A stretch of DNA of 64,000 bases from NCBI GenBank assembly GCA_016271365.2, contig CM057456.1:660017501-660081500 (forward strand), given 5' to 3'. The notes beneath the pieces are model-generated. The model did not search any database, was not told the origin of the DNA, and was given only the letters and a program-made list of their open reading frames with translations. The DNA is from Neoceratodus forsteri (taxonomy: Eukaryota > Chordata > Ceratodontiformes > Ceratodontidae). Shown here piece after piece: positions 33,147 to 44,520 of this stretch; the first letter of the stretch is position 1, and each line of letters opens with the position of its first letter. The position numbers were made by a program, and so were the translations under genes.

Positions 33147-34341
33147 ATGCTAATTAGTTCATTGAGCGTGCTTGGTGCTAAGGGGCCATCTGCATGCACA
33201 CAGACCCATACTGCCAATTCCCATTACCTGGAATGTAGCTGTCCCCTTCCCCCATCACCCCAGATGTAATAGTAAAATCCATTCCCTGTGTCTAGTGGAC
33301 CCCCCCCACCCCCACCGGTTTCTGTGGCAGTAAACAGTGCCATGCTGGTGGCTGTTTAGAGCTGCCAAACCCCTTGAATACACTGCTGTGCCCTTTATGC
33401 ATGACAGATCCCTCATTTCCATAGGCAAAGCAGTATAGATTGCACAGTTGCACTGCCAGGTTAGTGCGGTGCTCTGGGGGCCTCTGAATATGGCCCTGCC
33501 CAGAGTGCATGTGCAGTTTATGGTTAGCCTGGCAGTAACCCGGTTAGTGCCGCATTACCCTTTTGAGCAAGGTGTTAGGCAGGCATACTCACTGTACACA
33601 TTTGTCTACAGTTTTCCTGAGTACCTGTCCCAAACCATATGCCTTTTTGTCACCACTGGCACTCAAATTTGGAGTATTTGAGTTAGTGTAGGCCACTGAA
33701 TAGTGTCTCTGTTTAAACTTCTATTGTTTAGGAGATAGATATGTGTGTAACCTCTTTAGAGATTAGAAGAGTCATCTGACAACAGACTTGTTTCTAATGG
33801 GGACAGGATTTGGAGAGGATGTGTACAAAATAGGTGGGCAGCATTTGGAGACCGTGTATAAAACAAACGTTTCTGGCTACACCCCTGCTTTTGAATGGGC
33901 GGGGGGGGGCACTAACTGGTTTAATACATAACACTGGCTACTACTTAAACTGTTCATATTCCATCACTTAAATAGAATAGTCAAGGGATATAGTTTGCAT
34001 TCTGATTGATTGATGGGAGAAATTTTCAGTATGATACAGCATAACTGCAAACCCTGGCGTGCGTTATTACACAGGTAGGTTATGCAGTTGAGATGCTCCA
34101 TCTCACGAGGCTAGCCTGGTAAATAATTCTAAACAAACGGACAGCTATACGACATGCACCTGGATGCAGTCACCGTTGTGCTGGGGGTGCATGATGACTC
34201 TGAGTGAGATTTAAATAGTATCGCCCTTGAGAAGGGATCACAAGAGACAGAGCCTAGAACAAGTTATGAGAGTTGCTCTGTATATGTTAAATATGTTTGC
34301 ATATCATAACAAGGTGTATATATTATTCTAAATCTTTACAG
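33147..34341 (+). other. Intron before third exon
   Basis: No gene recognised apart from the possible MITE continuation to about 33700. It ends with ctaaatctttacag at 34328-34341. Confidence 0.5.
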
Positions 34342-34474
34342 GGAAGGAGAATTTACAGTGGAAGTCAAGGCCTTTAATAATGTCAGCTCAGCAACACTGA
34401 CTAAACAGATCTTCATCCTGCTCAAGCCCTGTCAGCCTCCTCCAGTTAAACACATGGGCCCACCAACACTCCAG
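34342..34474 (+). CDS. PKD1L1: PKD1L1 exon: end of PKD 2 and linker to REJ
   Basis: 133 bp: one base completes an arginine codon, then 44 codons. The residues E-G-E-F-T-V-E-V-K-A-F-N-N-V-S form the last strand of the second PKD domain, with an N-V-S glycosylation site. A cysteine- and proline-rich linker (K-P-C-Q-P-P-P-V-K) then leads to the REJ module. The exon ends in phase 0 with a CCAG|GTACAG donor. It joins the exon at 47343 without a gap in the expected PKD1L1 alignment, so no exon is missing from the 12.9-kb intron between them. Confidence 0.92.
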
Positions 34475-34699
34475 GTACAGTGAGAGTAATACTGTAGTTT
34501 GGCATAGCCTGGCTTCTGTGGAACTAGGGAAGGGGGGAATCGGGATTTGAACAAACTTCAATGACTAGTTGTGATACGACAGTTACTGTACACGTTACAG
34601 CTTGGTACACAGCTTCTAAGCCTGCTCAAGCAGTCCAGAACTTGAACCATAATGGAACTGAGCAGTGTTATGAGAAGGCAGACATTACAGGGTCAAGAT

Positions 34700-34800
34700 T
34701 AGCGAATGGATGACTTAATAGGCAGAATGTTAGCCTTTCTTTGCAGGAGCCCTGGGTTTGAATCCGGGATTACGCTATATATGAAAGGGGTTTGGCCATC
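34700..34800 (+). mobile_element. tRNA-like SINE head fragment
   Basis: Contains ggcagaatgttagcctttct and a canonical B-box stretch, gggtttgaatccgggatta, at 34753-34771. Body and tail are not recognisable, so this is an old fragment and not a tRNA gene: no cloverleaf forms. Confidence 0.4.
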
Positions 34801-35169
34801 TCCACTGTTTCTTGTGGTTAGTGATTCAAACACAGAGCCTCCACATGTTTCAAAGAATGCCCCACACTAAATGAGGATGGAGACTGAGTTCCTTAAAGAT
34901 GTGGTCCCTTCTGGTTGGTACTGATGTACATTATCAGAACAGTGAGTGGAAACTTGCACACTGTATTTGTTTGCTCTGTACTTGGAGAGTGGAGAATTTA
35001 ATCAATCAGTCTCTCAGTCATGTACTTTAATAAAAAGATTCACACTTATGTCATCACATTATGAACCTAAATTTCATAATTGTTATTTAATGAAAAGGTG
35101 AAGTCAAATGCATTCCACAGTATTTTACAGGCCAAGCAGATATATTGTGAGAATCCAAAATTAGTATTA
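34801..35169 (+). other. Intron, no gene seen
   Basis: AT-rich unique-looking intron leading into the GGATCC satellite. Confidence 0.5.
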
Positions 35170-36130
35170 CTCAGATAGTGCTTTTGTGGATCCTACCACT
35201 ATCTGTCAGATAGTGCTGGTATCCTACCAGAAATTCTACCAGACAGATGTAGGATCCAAGGTCAGATAGTGATGGATCTTATTTAGGATCCTGGGATCCT
35301 AGGTCAGATAGTTAGGATCTGGGGTCAGATAGTGATGGATCTTAGTTGGGATCCAGGTATCCTAGGTCATATCCAGGGATCCTAGGTCAGATAGTTGGGG
35401 TCTGGGGTCAGATAGTGATGGATCCTAGGTCATATCCAGGGATTCTAGGTCAGATAATTAGGATCTGGGGTCAGATAGAGATGGATCCTAGTTAGGATCC
35501 AGGGATCCTAGGTCAGATAGTTAGGGTCTGGGGTCGGATAGTGATGGATCCTAGGTCATATCCAGGGATCCTGGGTCAGATAGCGATGGATCTTAGTTGG
35601 GTCTAGGTATCCTAGGTCAGATCCAGGGATCCTACGTCAGATAGTTAGGGTCTGGGGTCAGATAGTGATGGATCCTAGGTCATATCCAGGGATCCTAGGT
35701 CAGATAATTAGGATCTGGGGTCAGATAGAGATGGATCCTAGTTAGGATCCAGGGATCCTAGGTCAGATAGTTAGGGTCTGGGGTCAGATAGTGATGGATC
35801 CTAGGTCATATCCAGGTATCCTGGGTCAGATAGCGATGGATCTTAGTTGGGTCTAGGTATCCTAGGTCAGATCCAGGGATCTTACATCAGATAGTTAGGG
35901 TCTGGGTCAGATAGTGATGGATCCTAGGTCATATCCAGGGATCCTAGGTCAGATAATTGGGATCAGAGCTGGATCTGTTGCTAGAATCCACAGGATCCAC
36001 ATCATTTGTAGAATCCATGCACTGGATCCTAGAGGGCAGGATCCATGGTCAGATAGTACTATTATCCTACCACAGCAACTACCTGGCCAAATGGGAGGTA
36101 TCTGTTGGTATCCTAGTTTGTAGGATACTA
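35170..36130. repeat. Satellite D, GGATCC-rich, 250-bp higher-order unit
   Basis: Built from variants of two short modules, ggatcctaggtcagatagtt and ggtctggggtcagatagtga. The longer order repeats: cagataatt occurs at 35451, 35701 and 35950, giving a 250-base higher-order period with near-identical wording between. Short palindromes (ggatcc, cctagg) occur throughout. The edges at 35170-35290 and 36000-36130 carry less regular, partly inverted versions (gatagtgctggtatcctacc and ggtatcctagtttgtaggat), so the array may have grown inside a fold-back element. Confidence 0.9.
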
Positions 36131-36559
36131 TCTACTCAACATTATCCAAAATACAGTCGGCTGTCTAAAATCCTATCACATGTACAGCCCCCTTGTTAAC
36201 TTTCTATTTGTGCTCCTTCTCTCACTCAGCCCTTCCCCCTCTCAGGCTTCAGCTGCACCCCAACCCCAGCACCCCACCTTTCTCCCAGGACCTGCCTCAC
36301 TATGTAACCTCCATAGCTTACCGCCATGTTGATGCTCTTTGGCTGTGCCAGGTCCCTTGGGAATTTCTCAGTCAGTCCTCGGGAGAGGGCCTTGGTAAGT
36401 GTAGGGTCTGTGAGTGCAACAAGCTGTCATGCTGCATGAGTGACTGTTTATTCATCTGTGTCTGCCCCTCCAAGCAAGGATGTGACATGCTAGGGTGTCA
36501 GGATGTGTGCACGCTGAATGTGTGCTTATCAATGTTGGTGGCATCCTCGCCTTCCTGAT
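36131..36559 (+). other. Intron, GC-richer, no gene seen
   Basis: C/T-rich segment with a 121-codon open frame but no motif. It may be the body of the minus-strand SINE whose head lies at 36560-36775, though its match to the other copies is poor. Confidence 0.4.
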
Positions 36560-36775
36560 GTCCTCACTGCACCTTCCCCTGTGGTAGACCAGGGGTCGCT
36601 ATAGCAGCGAGGAACTGCTAGCCTCCCTCCCTTCCTCCCCAGAGGAAAGAAACATCCACAGGGACACTCGACTTTCCTCCCCCGGGCAGGCCCCGATGAT
36701 TCAGGCTCATTCTCAAACCCAGGTCAGTAGCGTCATTCGGCGTAGCTCTACCGCCGCCCCAACAGACTGGCCAGT
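36560..36775 (-). mobile_element. Divergent tRNA-derived SINE head, minus strand
   Basis: The minus strand from 36775 reads ggccagtctgttggggcggc and then has a B-box-like gacctgggtttgagaatgag near 36705-36725. It continues with cctgcccgggggaggaaagt and a cctctggggaggaagg stretch, matching the order in the SINEs at 20806-21381 and 22342-22851. No TSD was found. Confidence 0.55.
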
Positions 36776-37334
36776 AAACTCTTTCTTAGCTGTAGGAATT
36801 CATTTCTACTTTCCACCCAGTCCAAAATTAGTAGTGGAAAGTATCAAGTGGATGGCACTAGTTTTTATGGGAAGGGGGAGACATTGACATTAAAGTTTAG
36901 GAAATAAATTGTGCTGAATGTCAAGTTACAGTTATTATTTATTCATAGATTTTGATGACTGTAAAAATATGCTCTGATGCAACAATGGAAATGATCTATA
37001 GAAACACAGAATCTTTGAGGATATCTGTTTCATCAGGTCACGCCTTTGGAACTATACCCGTGTTAGCGCCAGGACCATATGGAAACTTGTGCAAGCCAGG
37101 GGCCACTCACGACGATGTCCTATGCCAGCATCTACATCAATGTGGAAAGCCCCATCTCTCCTCAGTTCTTTTCCCACCATCGATCATACTTGTCGGACCT
37201 GCCATGGAAACGTTGACTGCTAGCTGTTGTTTATAATTTTTATAAAATTTATTTATATTTTTTCAAACCTTAAATAATCACTAATTTAGTGATTTTCGAC
37301 ACTTCTGTATGCCACCGAAAGAACCATCAAAGTT
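36776..37334 (+). other. Intron with one orphan open frame
   Basis: An acceptor-like ttattcatag at 36940-36949 precedes an open stretch to 37236. The frames give no family I recognise, and the flanking PKD1L1 exons join in phase 0 without it, so it is not counted as an exon of that gene. Confidence 0.4.
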
Positions 37335-37772
37335 ATTCTGGTACTGTGGCTCAGTAGGTAGCACACTCGCCTCTAAGGCCGGGATATCAGAGGGCTGTGG
37401 ATTCAGTTCCCACATCTGGCACTTGGGTTAATATTCCAATACTGACACTGTAGTGCAGTATGAGGGGGGGTGCTGCCCTTCTGAGGTGCCGTCTTTTGGA
37501 TGAGACATTAAACCGAGGTCCCAGCTGCCTGGATTGGTGGTAGTTCAGGTGGATGCTAAAGATCCCATGGCACTTATCGAAAAGAGTAGGGGAATTTCCC
37601 CGGTGTCCTGGCCAAATTTCTCCATTCACTAAAAATATCACCAACAGCTTAATCTGGTTCAATTTCAGTTGCTTACCATCTGTATCCCCCCTCCAACCCC
37701 CGGTCACCCCTGAAAAATGGACTTCTAGGCCCAGTGGGCTTACCGGGTCAACAAAAATTCAATAAATAAATT
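37335..37772 (+). mobile_element. tRNA-derived SINE with V-SINE-like central domain
   Basis: The head tggctcagtaggtagcacac (A box) and gtggattcagttccca (weak B box) are followed by the conserved central block ggtgccgtcttttggatgag, then acattaaaccgaggtccc, gatcccatggcactt and ccccggtgtcctggcc. These words are characteristic of widespread vertebrate SINEs with a shared central domain. The tail is ttaccgggtcaacaaaaatt then caataaataaatt, repeated alone at 30066-30112. Length about 438 bp. No clear TSD. Confidence 0.82.
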
Positions 37773-37859
37773 GTCAGTGCGGAGAAAATATTTACAAGGA
37801 TGACACACACAAGGTGTGTGTCAGCTACTTAGGCCTCTCTCACAACATTAAGCTTATGA

Positions 37860-38760
37860 GATTTGTCGGGTCTTCAACTCTGCTACCAGGCAACATCGGA
37901 AAACAATGCTGGAAAAGTACCTTTTGAAGAAAACTTTGGCAGCGATGGAGAAGCAAATGCAGGAAAGATCTGCCTCTCCTGCCCTGTCGACTGAATATCA
38001 CTCATCAAAATTGAAAGAAAAGTCATCGGGAAGCCACAAACATAAGCAAAGGGAGAAAGACAAATCCTCCCCGACGTGATCCAGGTTGCCGTCATCAGAT
38101 AGCCCTTCTATCTTGTCATCATCTGCCTCGGCGAGAGTGACAATAGCCCCCCCCCGTTCGTTGATCGGCTACCAAGGTCGGGACTTGGCTTAGGCAGTAC
38201 CAGGCCTATTGCAGATAGTATATCGCAGTCGTTACTGGGTCTTCACCTGCCATCAACTCCAGTCATGACCCCTAATACAGGTTTTGTCAGCACACAAGCA
38301 ATGCTGGTGTCATTTTCAGAAATGATAAGATGCTTCCTACCAGGCTTATCTGAGCAGCCTGTTCTGACATTGGCAGGAATTACCACTTCCCAGACCACGT
38401 TGATGCCTCAAACCAGCACACTGCAAAGGAGACCTCCTCAACGACTGCCAGCGTTGCTGCATGGTCTTCTATTCCCATCATTGAGGGAGATGATAACGAG
38501 GTTGAGTATAATCCAGACCTCATACTGGAGGAGGATTACGAAGAGGAGGAGGAAGGATATGCTGCAAACCAGTATCTACCTGGCACCAGCTCCACTTTAT
38601 TTTCCAATAATGAGGACTCCGTGGCGAACACCCTAAGGTCACCCCAGAGGATCCCTCTTCTCAGTCCATGATGCAGGTTGCCATGGGCTTTACTTTGGAG
38701 GAAAAAGACCCTACAAGGAAAAAATTGAGTTCTTAGAGGTGCCAAAAACTCTTTCCATTG
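37860..38760 (+). pseudogene. DIRS-type ORF1 (gag-like) fragment
   Basis: The segment encodes a lysine/serine/histidine-rich stretch at 37990-38080 (K-L-K-E-K-S-S-G-S-H-K-H-K), then serine-rich, then methionine/glutamine-rich residues. An acidic block follows at 38520-38560, from gaggaggattacgaagagga. That order (basic, serine-rich, acidic) is typical of DIRS ORF1 proteins. Frameshifts separate the parts and no RT follows. It differs from the ORF1 of the DIRS element starting at 39613. Confidence 0.5.
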
Positions 38761-38984
38761 TCATTTCTCCATTATACCCTGTGTTCCCCCTTTGTATTTT
38801 TTGGAATGCTGCCCTTTTTGCCCTTACTGCCTCTCCCACCCCTCTGGAAAACCAAATCAGCTTCTTGTGCTTTTTGTTCTTTTCAACCTCTCATGCATGA
38901 CGCCTTAATTTCCTTTATTCCCCTCTTTATATCGTCTCATTTGCTTCTGCCTTTTTCACTTCCTCTTTACCTTCTGGCTTCTCC

Positions 38985-39610
38985 TGTAACATTTCCGCCA
39001 TCTTGTCAAAGACTGTCCTTCTGAAGTCGAGGACCACAGTTTTTGAACTGGGGTGATGTGCTCCTGTGGTTATGATGATCCACACTGTACTGGGGTCACT
39101 GGGCCCCAGTGGTTCTCACCACTACTTTTACTATCTCAGAATTTGCCACAGCCAGATCAAGGGCAGCCCCCTCTCTAGCTGGTTCCCCGACCAACTGCAC
39201 ATGAAAGCAGTCTTGCATCACATCCAGAACTAGAACAAAGAAATGACAGGCACTCACCACAAATAACAGCAGCCGCAGAAGTCCGTTAAATCAGGCAGTA
39301 CAAAATGCAGATAGGTAAACATTGGTTTATTGTGGATCACATACAACAAACAAAGCCACAGCTGACAAACATAGTACCCCCATAGTACATCACATCCACC
39401 AGTGCCTGACTCCGTGCACTGCTGGCTGTTGAGGTTTCCCAGTACACATCAGGCATATTCAGATATCCCATCTGTAGCACTTTCTTATAGGCTGATGCCT
39501 TCTTGTCTCTTCCCTAATTCCCTGCCCCCTTCCTCTTTCTAGTTGGGTGGTCTGTACACCAAGATTACCCTGATCGTTTTCCCCTTCTGTTTCCAGTTGT
39601 ACCCAAATCA
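38985..39610 (-). mobile_element. CR1-type LINE endonuclease fragment, interrupted
   Basis: Minus translation near 39610-39520 gives I-W-V-Q-L-E-T-E-G-E-N-D. This corresponds to E-L-W-V-T-L-E-T-G encoded at about 13515-13540 in the long CR1 copy, and is followed by a V-Y-R-P-P-like remnant. Sequence at 39240-39000 resembles the next part of the endonuclease. About 160 bases between them (39250-39410) are foreign and unidentified. The DIRS element begins directly at its 5' side. Confidence 0.6.
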
Positions 39611-39612
39611 TC

Positions 39613-39760
39613 TCTATTCTAGGGACGTAGAGATGTTGTTCAATCCACACTGTCTGGCAGGTTCCTTGCCGCTTTAATTCTTACTGGAAGGTCTTCAAGC
39701 TGGCTCCTCCCACCCACCCGGGTGGTAAAACCCTCGGCTCTGCCCCATGACGCTAGATCT
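39613..39760. repeat. DIRS left inverted terminal repeat
   Basis: The sequence from ttctagggacgtagagatgt through cacactgtctggcaggttcc, cttcaagctggctcctccca and ggtggtaaaaccctcggctc is the inverted counterpart of 47015-47158. There the words read gagccgagggttttaccacc, gaagccagcttgaagacctt and aacctgccagacagtgtgga. The outermost 34 bases differ between the two ends, as usual for DIRS. Confidence 0.88.
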
Positions 39761-42118
39761 TCCTTACCGCTTGGAAACTCAGGTTCCCTCCTTAGTGCTC
39801 TGCATTTTAGGCCTGGATCCAAACTCTTCAGGTTTTCCGAAAATTATTTTAAAGTTTGCTAGACTACAGTCTTCATCTTCCCTCGCAGCTGCAATGGACA
39901 AATCCACTCCCTGCTTCCGTCGGTGCCCTTGTGGGCAGAAGATGTCCCAGACCAATCCACACTCCACGTGCGTTTACTGCCTGGGTCTTGCCCACGATCT
40001 GCAGGCCTGCGATCTGTGCAAGTCCTTCTCAGCTTCGGTTTTAGAGGACTGCGCTGCCAGACTGCAACTTGGGCGTGCCGAGAAATGGTACCTGCCGGTG
40101 AAGTCAAAGGAGGACTGTTGGGTGGCATCCATGGCTGTGGGCTCCGCGGAGCAGCTGGAGCAGTTGGTCGCCCTCGAGGAGGAGGCAGCCCAGGCCGCTT
40201 CTTCTTCCTCCTCGGCTGCGGCGTTTATCCAGCTCTCCTTGTGCTCCTCCTACACTGCTTCTTTTAAGGAGCTTTGCCAGTCCCTCTCCACCAAGGGAAG
40301 ACCATCGGGACGATCCAGTGGTCCAAGAAAAGAACCAAAAGGTAAGTCCCACCATTAACGTTCGTGGGAGCGGGAGAGATCCCCTTCTCCGGACCATCGG
40401 CTCTCAACTTCGGTCGAGGTTGCAGCTAAGGCCACTGGCTTCATGGTGTCCCCATCAGGTCAGCTGGCTGAGACATCCATCGACGCGGTTGAGATTTTTC
40501 TCGACCCATTGGACGGTTTGTCGACTGGAGAAGCCGACAACCCTTCTTCACTGGTTTCCCTGGTGGTAACCAAGGACTTGCCCATGCCTCCTGTGCCGAA
40601 ATCCCCAGTAAAGGACCCTGATCCAGGGGATGAGCGGGTTTCCCCCACCCCCTCTTTGACCCACCCTTGGCGACCCTGAAGGTCTTCATCTCGGTCCTCT
40701 TCCAGGTCGAGTAGGTCCCGCTGACATTGGCGGTCTCAGTCTCGGCATCACGGAAAGTGGCATCGCCGCTCATCCTCTTTGGAGGATCGGCTCCAACGTA
40801 AATTACGCCGGCGCTACAAGGACATGATATGGCAGCAACTTTTGTTGACTGGTAACGAGCCGACTTTGTCACCTTCTCCAGCAATTACGTGGCTGTCACC
40901 AGAATGACCAAAGCAACCCCTTGTAGTTATCAAGGAGCCGACCCCGGCACCGGTTGTTCGGCTGAAACCGGCTGCTCCACACATTGTGGTGGAACCACCG
41001 CCTCCTCAACCGAAGACTGGGGCCCCGACCAAGGATTCTCGATCAGGTCAAGGCTTGCCCCAAAGGTTGTCAGTCACCCTCACTCCTGATCGACCTCAGC
41101 AGGTGGAGGGTGGCTAAGGCGCTCGGCAGCTGTTTGCAGACTCCTCGGAGTCTGACGATGACTCTTTCCTATACTCCAGGCCCATTGACCTGGAATCTGC
41201 AGGGGGCCAGTTGGTGGACAAGAGCCAATCCTCGTTCTTGGGTATACTTCGACTCATCTCAGAGTCCACTGGGATGCAGGTCGAACCCGTTCAGAAACGG
41301 GCCAGGTATCCCCTCATTGAGATACTGGACCGAGGAGATTCCCCTACAGAGGCCTTCCCTGTGGCGAAGCCATTGTTGGCCCAGCCCTGGAGTTGTGTCA
41401 GTGGCCTGCACCTTGTCCTACGCCTTCAGCCAAGATGGCTCGCAAGTACGTGGTCCCCACCGGTTCACTCTCCGGTTTCTCGGAGCACCCCTCTGCAGAG
41501 GGGTTGGTGACTGACAGTGTTTTCCAGTGTTCCTGAAATGCTAGGGATGTGGACAAACCACCCAATAAAGAATCCAAAAAGCTAGATTACTCAGGGCAGA
41601 AGGTTTATGCTGCTTCCTCCCTAGGCCTACGCCAGGCTAGCTCGGCTGTACTGATGGCACATTTCTCACACACCCTTATGGGTTCCCTAGATGAGGTGAT
41701 TCCTCATCTCCTGGCTGACCTTCAGATGACGGTCAAGCAGGTGTGGGATCAGGGAAGAGAGGTGGCTAAACAACAGCTCCAAACTTTTTGGTCATTGGTG
41801 ACTCTTGTGCCTGGTCAGTAGCAGCCGCAGTAGCCATGCGCCACAGACCTTGGCTGCGGATCTCCACCTTCACGGCGGACACCCAGCACAAGCTGGCAGA
41901 TGTTCCCTTCCTGGGCACTGACTTGTTCAGGCCAGGGGTGGAAGGCCATCTCCAGAGGATCGAGAAGTCCAATGCCACCTTGGACTCGGTCACATCTGCC
42001 CAGAAGGACAAAGGCCACCAGCAGCAGCGTAAGCCCTTTCACCCTTCCTCTCCCTGTGGCACGTCCAGCCCAGTAACACCAGCAACAAGGCCAGCAGGCT
42101 CACACTTGGCACCCTAAG
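39747..42118 (+). pseudogene. DIRS ORF1 (gag-like)
   Basis: The first frame (39747-40358, probably starting at M at 39894) has a cysteine/histidine cluster: C-x-x-C-x-C, then N-P-H-x-x-C-x-x-C-L-G, then H-D and C-D-L-C. This is the DIRS ORF1 N-terminal signature. Arginine/serine- and proline-rich segments follow in shifted frames (40400-41200). The conserved C-terminal helix region appears at 41549-41821 (Y-A-A-S-S-L-G-L-R-Q-A-S) and 41788-42117. At least three frame changes are needed, so the gene is broken. Confidence 0.78.
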
Positions 42119-42439
42119 GCCAAGTCTGCTGCTTCCTCCAGTAGGAAGCCTGGAGGGAAGGGTCCAGGAGGCCCCTCGGCCAGCCCTTCCTCCAAGCCTG
42201 CCCAGTGATGGGTTGAGGGGTGTTGCCCCCAGCCTCATCACTCCTCCCCAGGTTCCCCCCATGGGGGGATGGCTCCGCCACTTCCTTTCCGCCTGGTCCG
42301 CTATCACCATGGACTGCAGGATGCTAGACGTGGTCGGCAGGGGTCTGCCTCTGGAGTTCAAGCAGTCCCCTTCCTATTGAGCCGTCGCCCCATGGGGGCA
42401 ACGGGTTCCACAGCCTCTCTGTCAGCTCATTGAGCCGAC

Positions 42440-44149
42440 ATTGCCCTGCTCCTCTAGAAGGAGGTAATCAGCGAGGTGGCGGACCCTCCTCTAGATCCAG
42501 GGTTTGTGTCCAGGTACTTCCTTATCCCAAAGTGGACGGGGGCTGGCGCCCCATTCTCGACCTGCACAACAACCAATTCTCAACCTGAACAAGTTCCTAA
42601 GGCTGCACACCTTCAGGATGGTTACTCTGACTCAGATCATTCCATCCTTGGAACTAGGCATGTGGTTCTGCTCTCTGAATCTCCAGGATGCATTCTTTCA
42701 TGTCTCAATCCTTCTGTCTCATCAGCGATTCCTCCGCTTCAGAGCAAAGGGATCTCTTTACATGTTCTGGGCCATGCCCTTCGGCCTCTCTCCACCTCCC
42801 AGGGTCTTCACCAAATGCAAGGCAGTGGTGACAGCATTCCTGCAGCACTGAGGAGTCCGGGTGTACCCTTACCTGGATGACTGGCTGATTGCAGCCCCCT
42901 CCAGGTTGGGTTGGAGCGGTCCAGGGATCTGGCCCTCCAGGTCCGCTCTCAGATTGGCCTCCTCAGCAAAGAGGCCAAATCAGAACTCGTGCCATCGCAG
43001 GTGATTCAGTTCAGCGGGGCAGAGCTTGACTCTCTTCGAGCCAGAGCATGGCTCCCAGCAGACAGGGCCGAGGTCCTTTCCTCCTTTGTCCAATCATTTC
43101 TGGTTGGGCAATTGCACCCTGCCTGGGAGTTCCTGCGCCTTCTGGGCCTCATGGCTGCCTGCACCAGCATGGTCTGTTGGGCCTGCTGGCATAAGTGCCT
43201 CTTGCAATAGGGGCTGGCCGGCCAGTGGTCGCAGTGCTCCAGTCCTCTGGACTGGCCTGTGACAGTGACCCAGGAGATATGGGACGGCCTGCAGTGGTGG
43301 TTCATCCCAGCTCATCTGCAGGAGGGTATCTTGTTTGTCTGCCCCGAGCCGACTGTCACGCTAATGACCCATGCCTCTCTGATGGGTTGGGGTGCCCATC
43401 TGGGGGATCTCCGGGCCCATGACCTCTGGTCCCCTCATGAGTCTCGATGCCACATCAACCTGCTGGAGCTTTGGGTGGTTTGGCTAGCCCTCACCGCCTT
43501 TGCTCCATTTGTATAGGGTCAGGTGGTTCAAGTCCAGACGGACAACACCACGACCATGTACTACTTCAACCGTCAGGGTGGGACGCACTCCTGGCCTCTG
43601 TGCAAGGAGACTCTCCGCATTTGGTCTCTCATGATCAGGCTAGAGGCAGATCTCCTAGCCATCCATGTGGCAGGAGCCTCCAACAGTCTGGCCAATGCCC
43701 TCAGCCAGACAGGCGCTGCATCTCATGAGTGGTCACTCCTGCCGGAGGTAGTGCAAGAACTGTTCTCCCATTGGTGCGACCCTCAGGTGGACCTGTTCGC
43801 CTCCATGGAGAATGCGAAGCCAAGGCTGTTTCATGCCCACCCCCCTCAGCAGGGCTCACTGCAGGGGGATGCCTTCTCGAGGTCGTGGACCCCAGGCCTC
43901 TTCTATGCCTTCCCTCCATTTCCCTTGATCCACAAGGTGCTTCTCAAGGTGAAGATGGACAAGGCGCAGGTGATTCTGGTAGCCCTAGACTGGCCTCGCC
44001 AATTCTGGTACCCTGATCTCCTCAGCCTCAGCTCCAGGCTCCTGAGGCGACTTCCAACCCACCCGGACCTGATCTCGGTAGACAAGGGGAAGGTTCTCCA
44101 TCCGGACCTTCAATCCCTGCACCTAATGACCTGGTTCCTGAGCGGCTAG
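42440..44149 (+). pseudogene. DIRS reverse transcriptase and RNase H
   Basis: RT begins with F-V-S-R-Y-F-L-I-P-K near 42505. A frameshift leads into L-N-L-Q-D-A-F-F-H-V (first catalytic region), F-R-A-K-G and P-F-G-L-S-P-P-P-R-V-F. A TGA stop at 42849 comes just before the catalytic Y-L-D-D-W (42871-42885). RNase H follows: I-N-L-L-E-L, then V-Q-T-D-N-T-T-T-M-Y-Y-F-N-R (43525 on), ending P-Q-V-D-L-F-A-S and P-L-I-H-K-V-L. The 43523-44149 frame is fully open for 208 codons, so this part is well preserved. Confidence 0.9.
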
Positions 44150-44160
44150 AGTTCCAGGCC

Positions 44161-44520
44161 TTGGGTCTTGCCGACGAGGTCCTCAATGTTGTTGAGGCAT
44201 CCCGTAAGGAGTCTACCAGAAAATGCTATGCTTTCAAATGGAAGAGATTCTCCATTTGGTGTCAGGACAAGGGGTTGGACCCCTCTTCCTGTCCCTTGGC
44301 TAGTATTGTGGACTACATGTGGTCCCTTTCTCAGCTAGGGCTTCGGTCAGTGACCCTCAAGGTGCACCTGGCAGCCAGTTCTGCTTACCGGGCGCGGGCC
44401 GGCAAGCAGTCGGTGGCACAGGAGAAGGTGGTTGGGTGCTTTTTCAAGGGCCTTGATCACATATCCCCTCCGGTGCGAGAACCTCCGCCTCCGTGGGATC
44501 TACTGCTTGTATTGGCTAAG
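44161..44520 (+). pseudogene. DIRS tyrosine recombinase, N-terminal half
   Basis: Open frame G-L-A-D-E-V-L-N-V-V-E-A-S-R-K-E-S-T-R-K followed by W-K-R-F-S-I-W-C and V-D-Y-M-W-S-L. This is the SAM-like DNA-binding domain of DIRS recombinases. It continues through G-L-R-S-V-T-L-K-V-H to P-P-W-D-L-L-L-V-L-A-K, where the match ends at 44520. The protein resumes at 46145 after foreign sequence. Confidence 0.88.

Noticed and set aside
34740..34775. Possible tRNA gene
   Set aside because: Only a B-box-like stretch is present; no cloverleaf or anticodon arm forms, so it is a SINE fragment.
36193..36558. 121-codon plus-strand ORF
   Set aside because: Lies next to a minus-strand SINE head, has no motif and no splice sites.
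40104..40884. Minus-strand ORFs of about 100-147 codons
   Set aside because: Antisense shadows of the DIRS ORF1 region.
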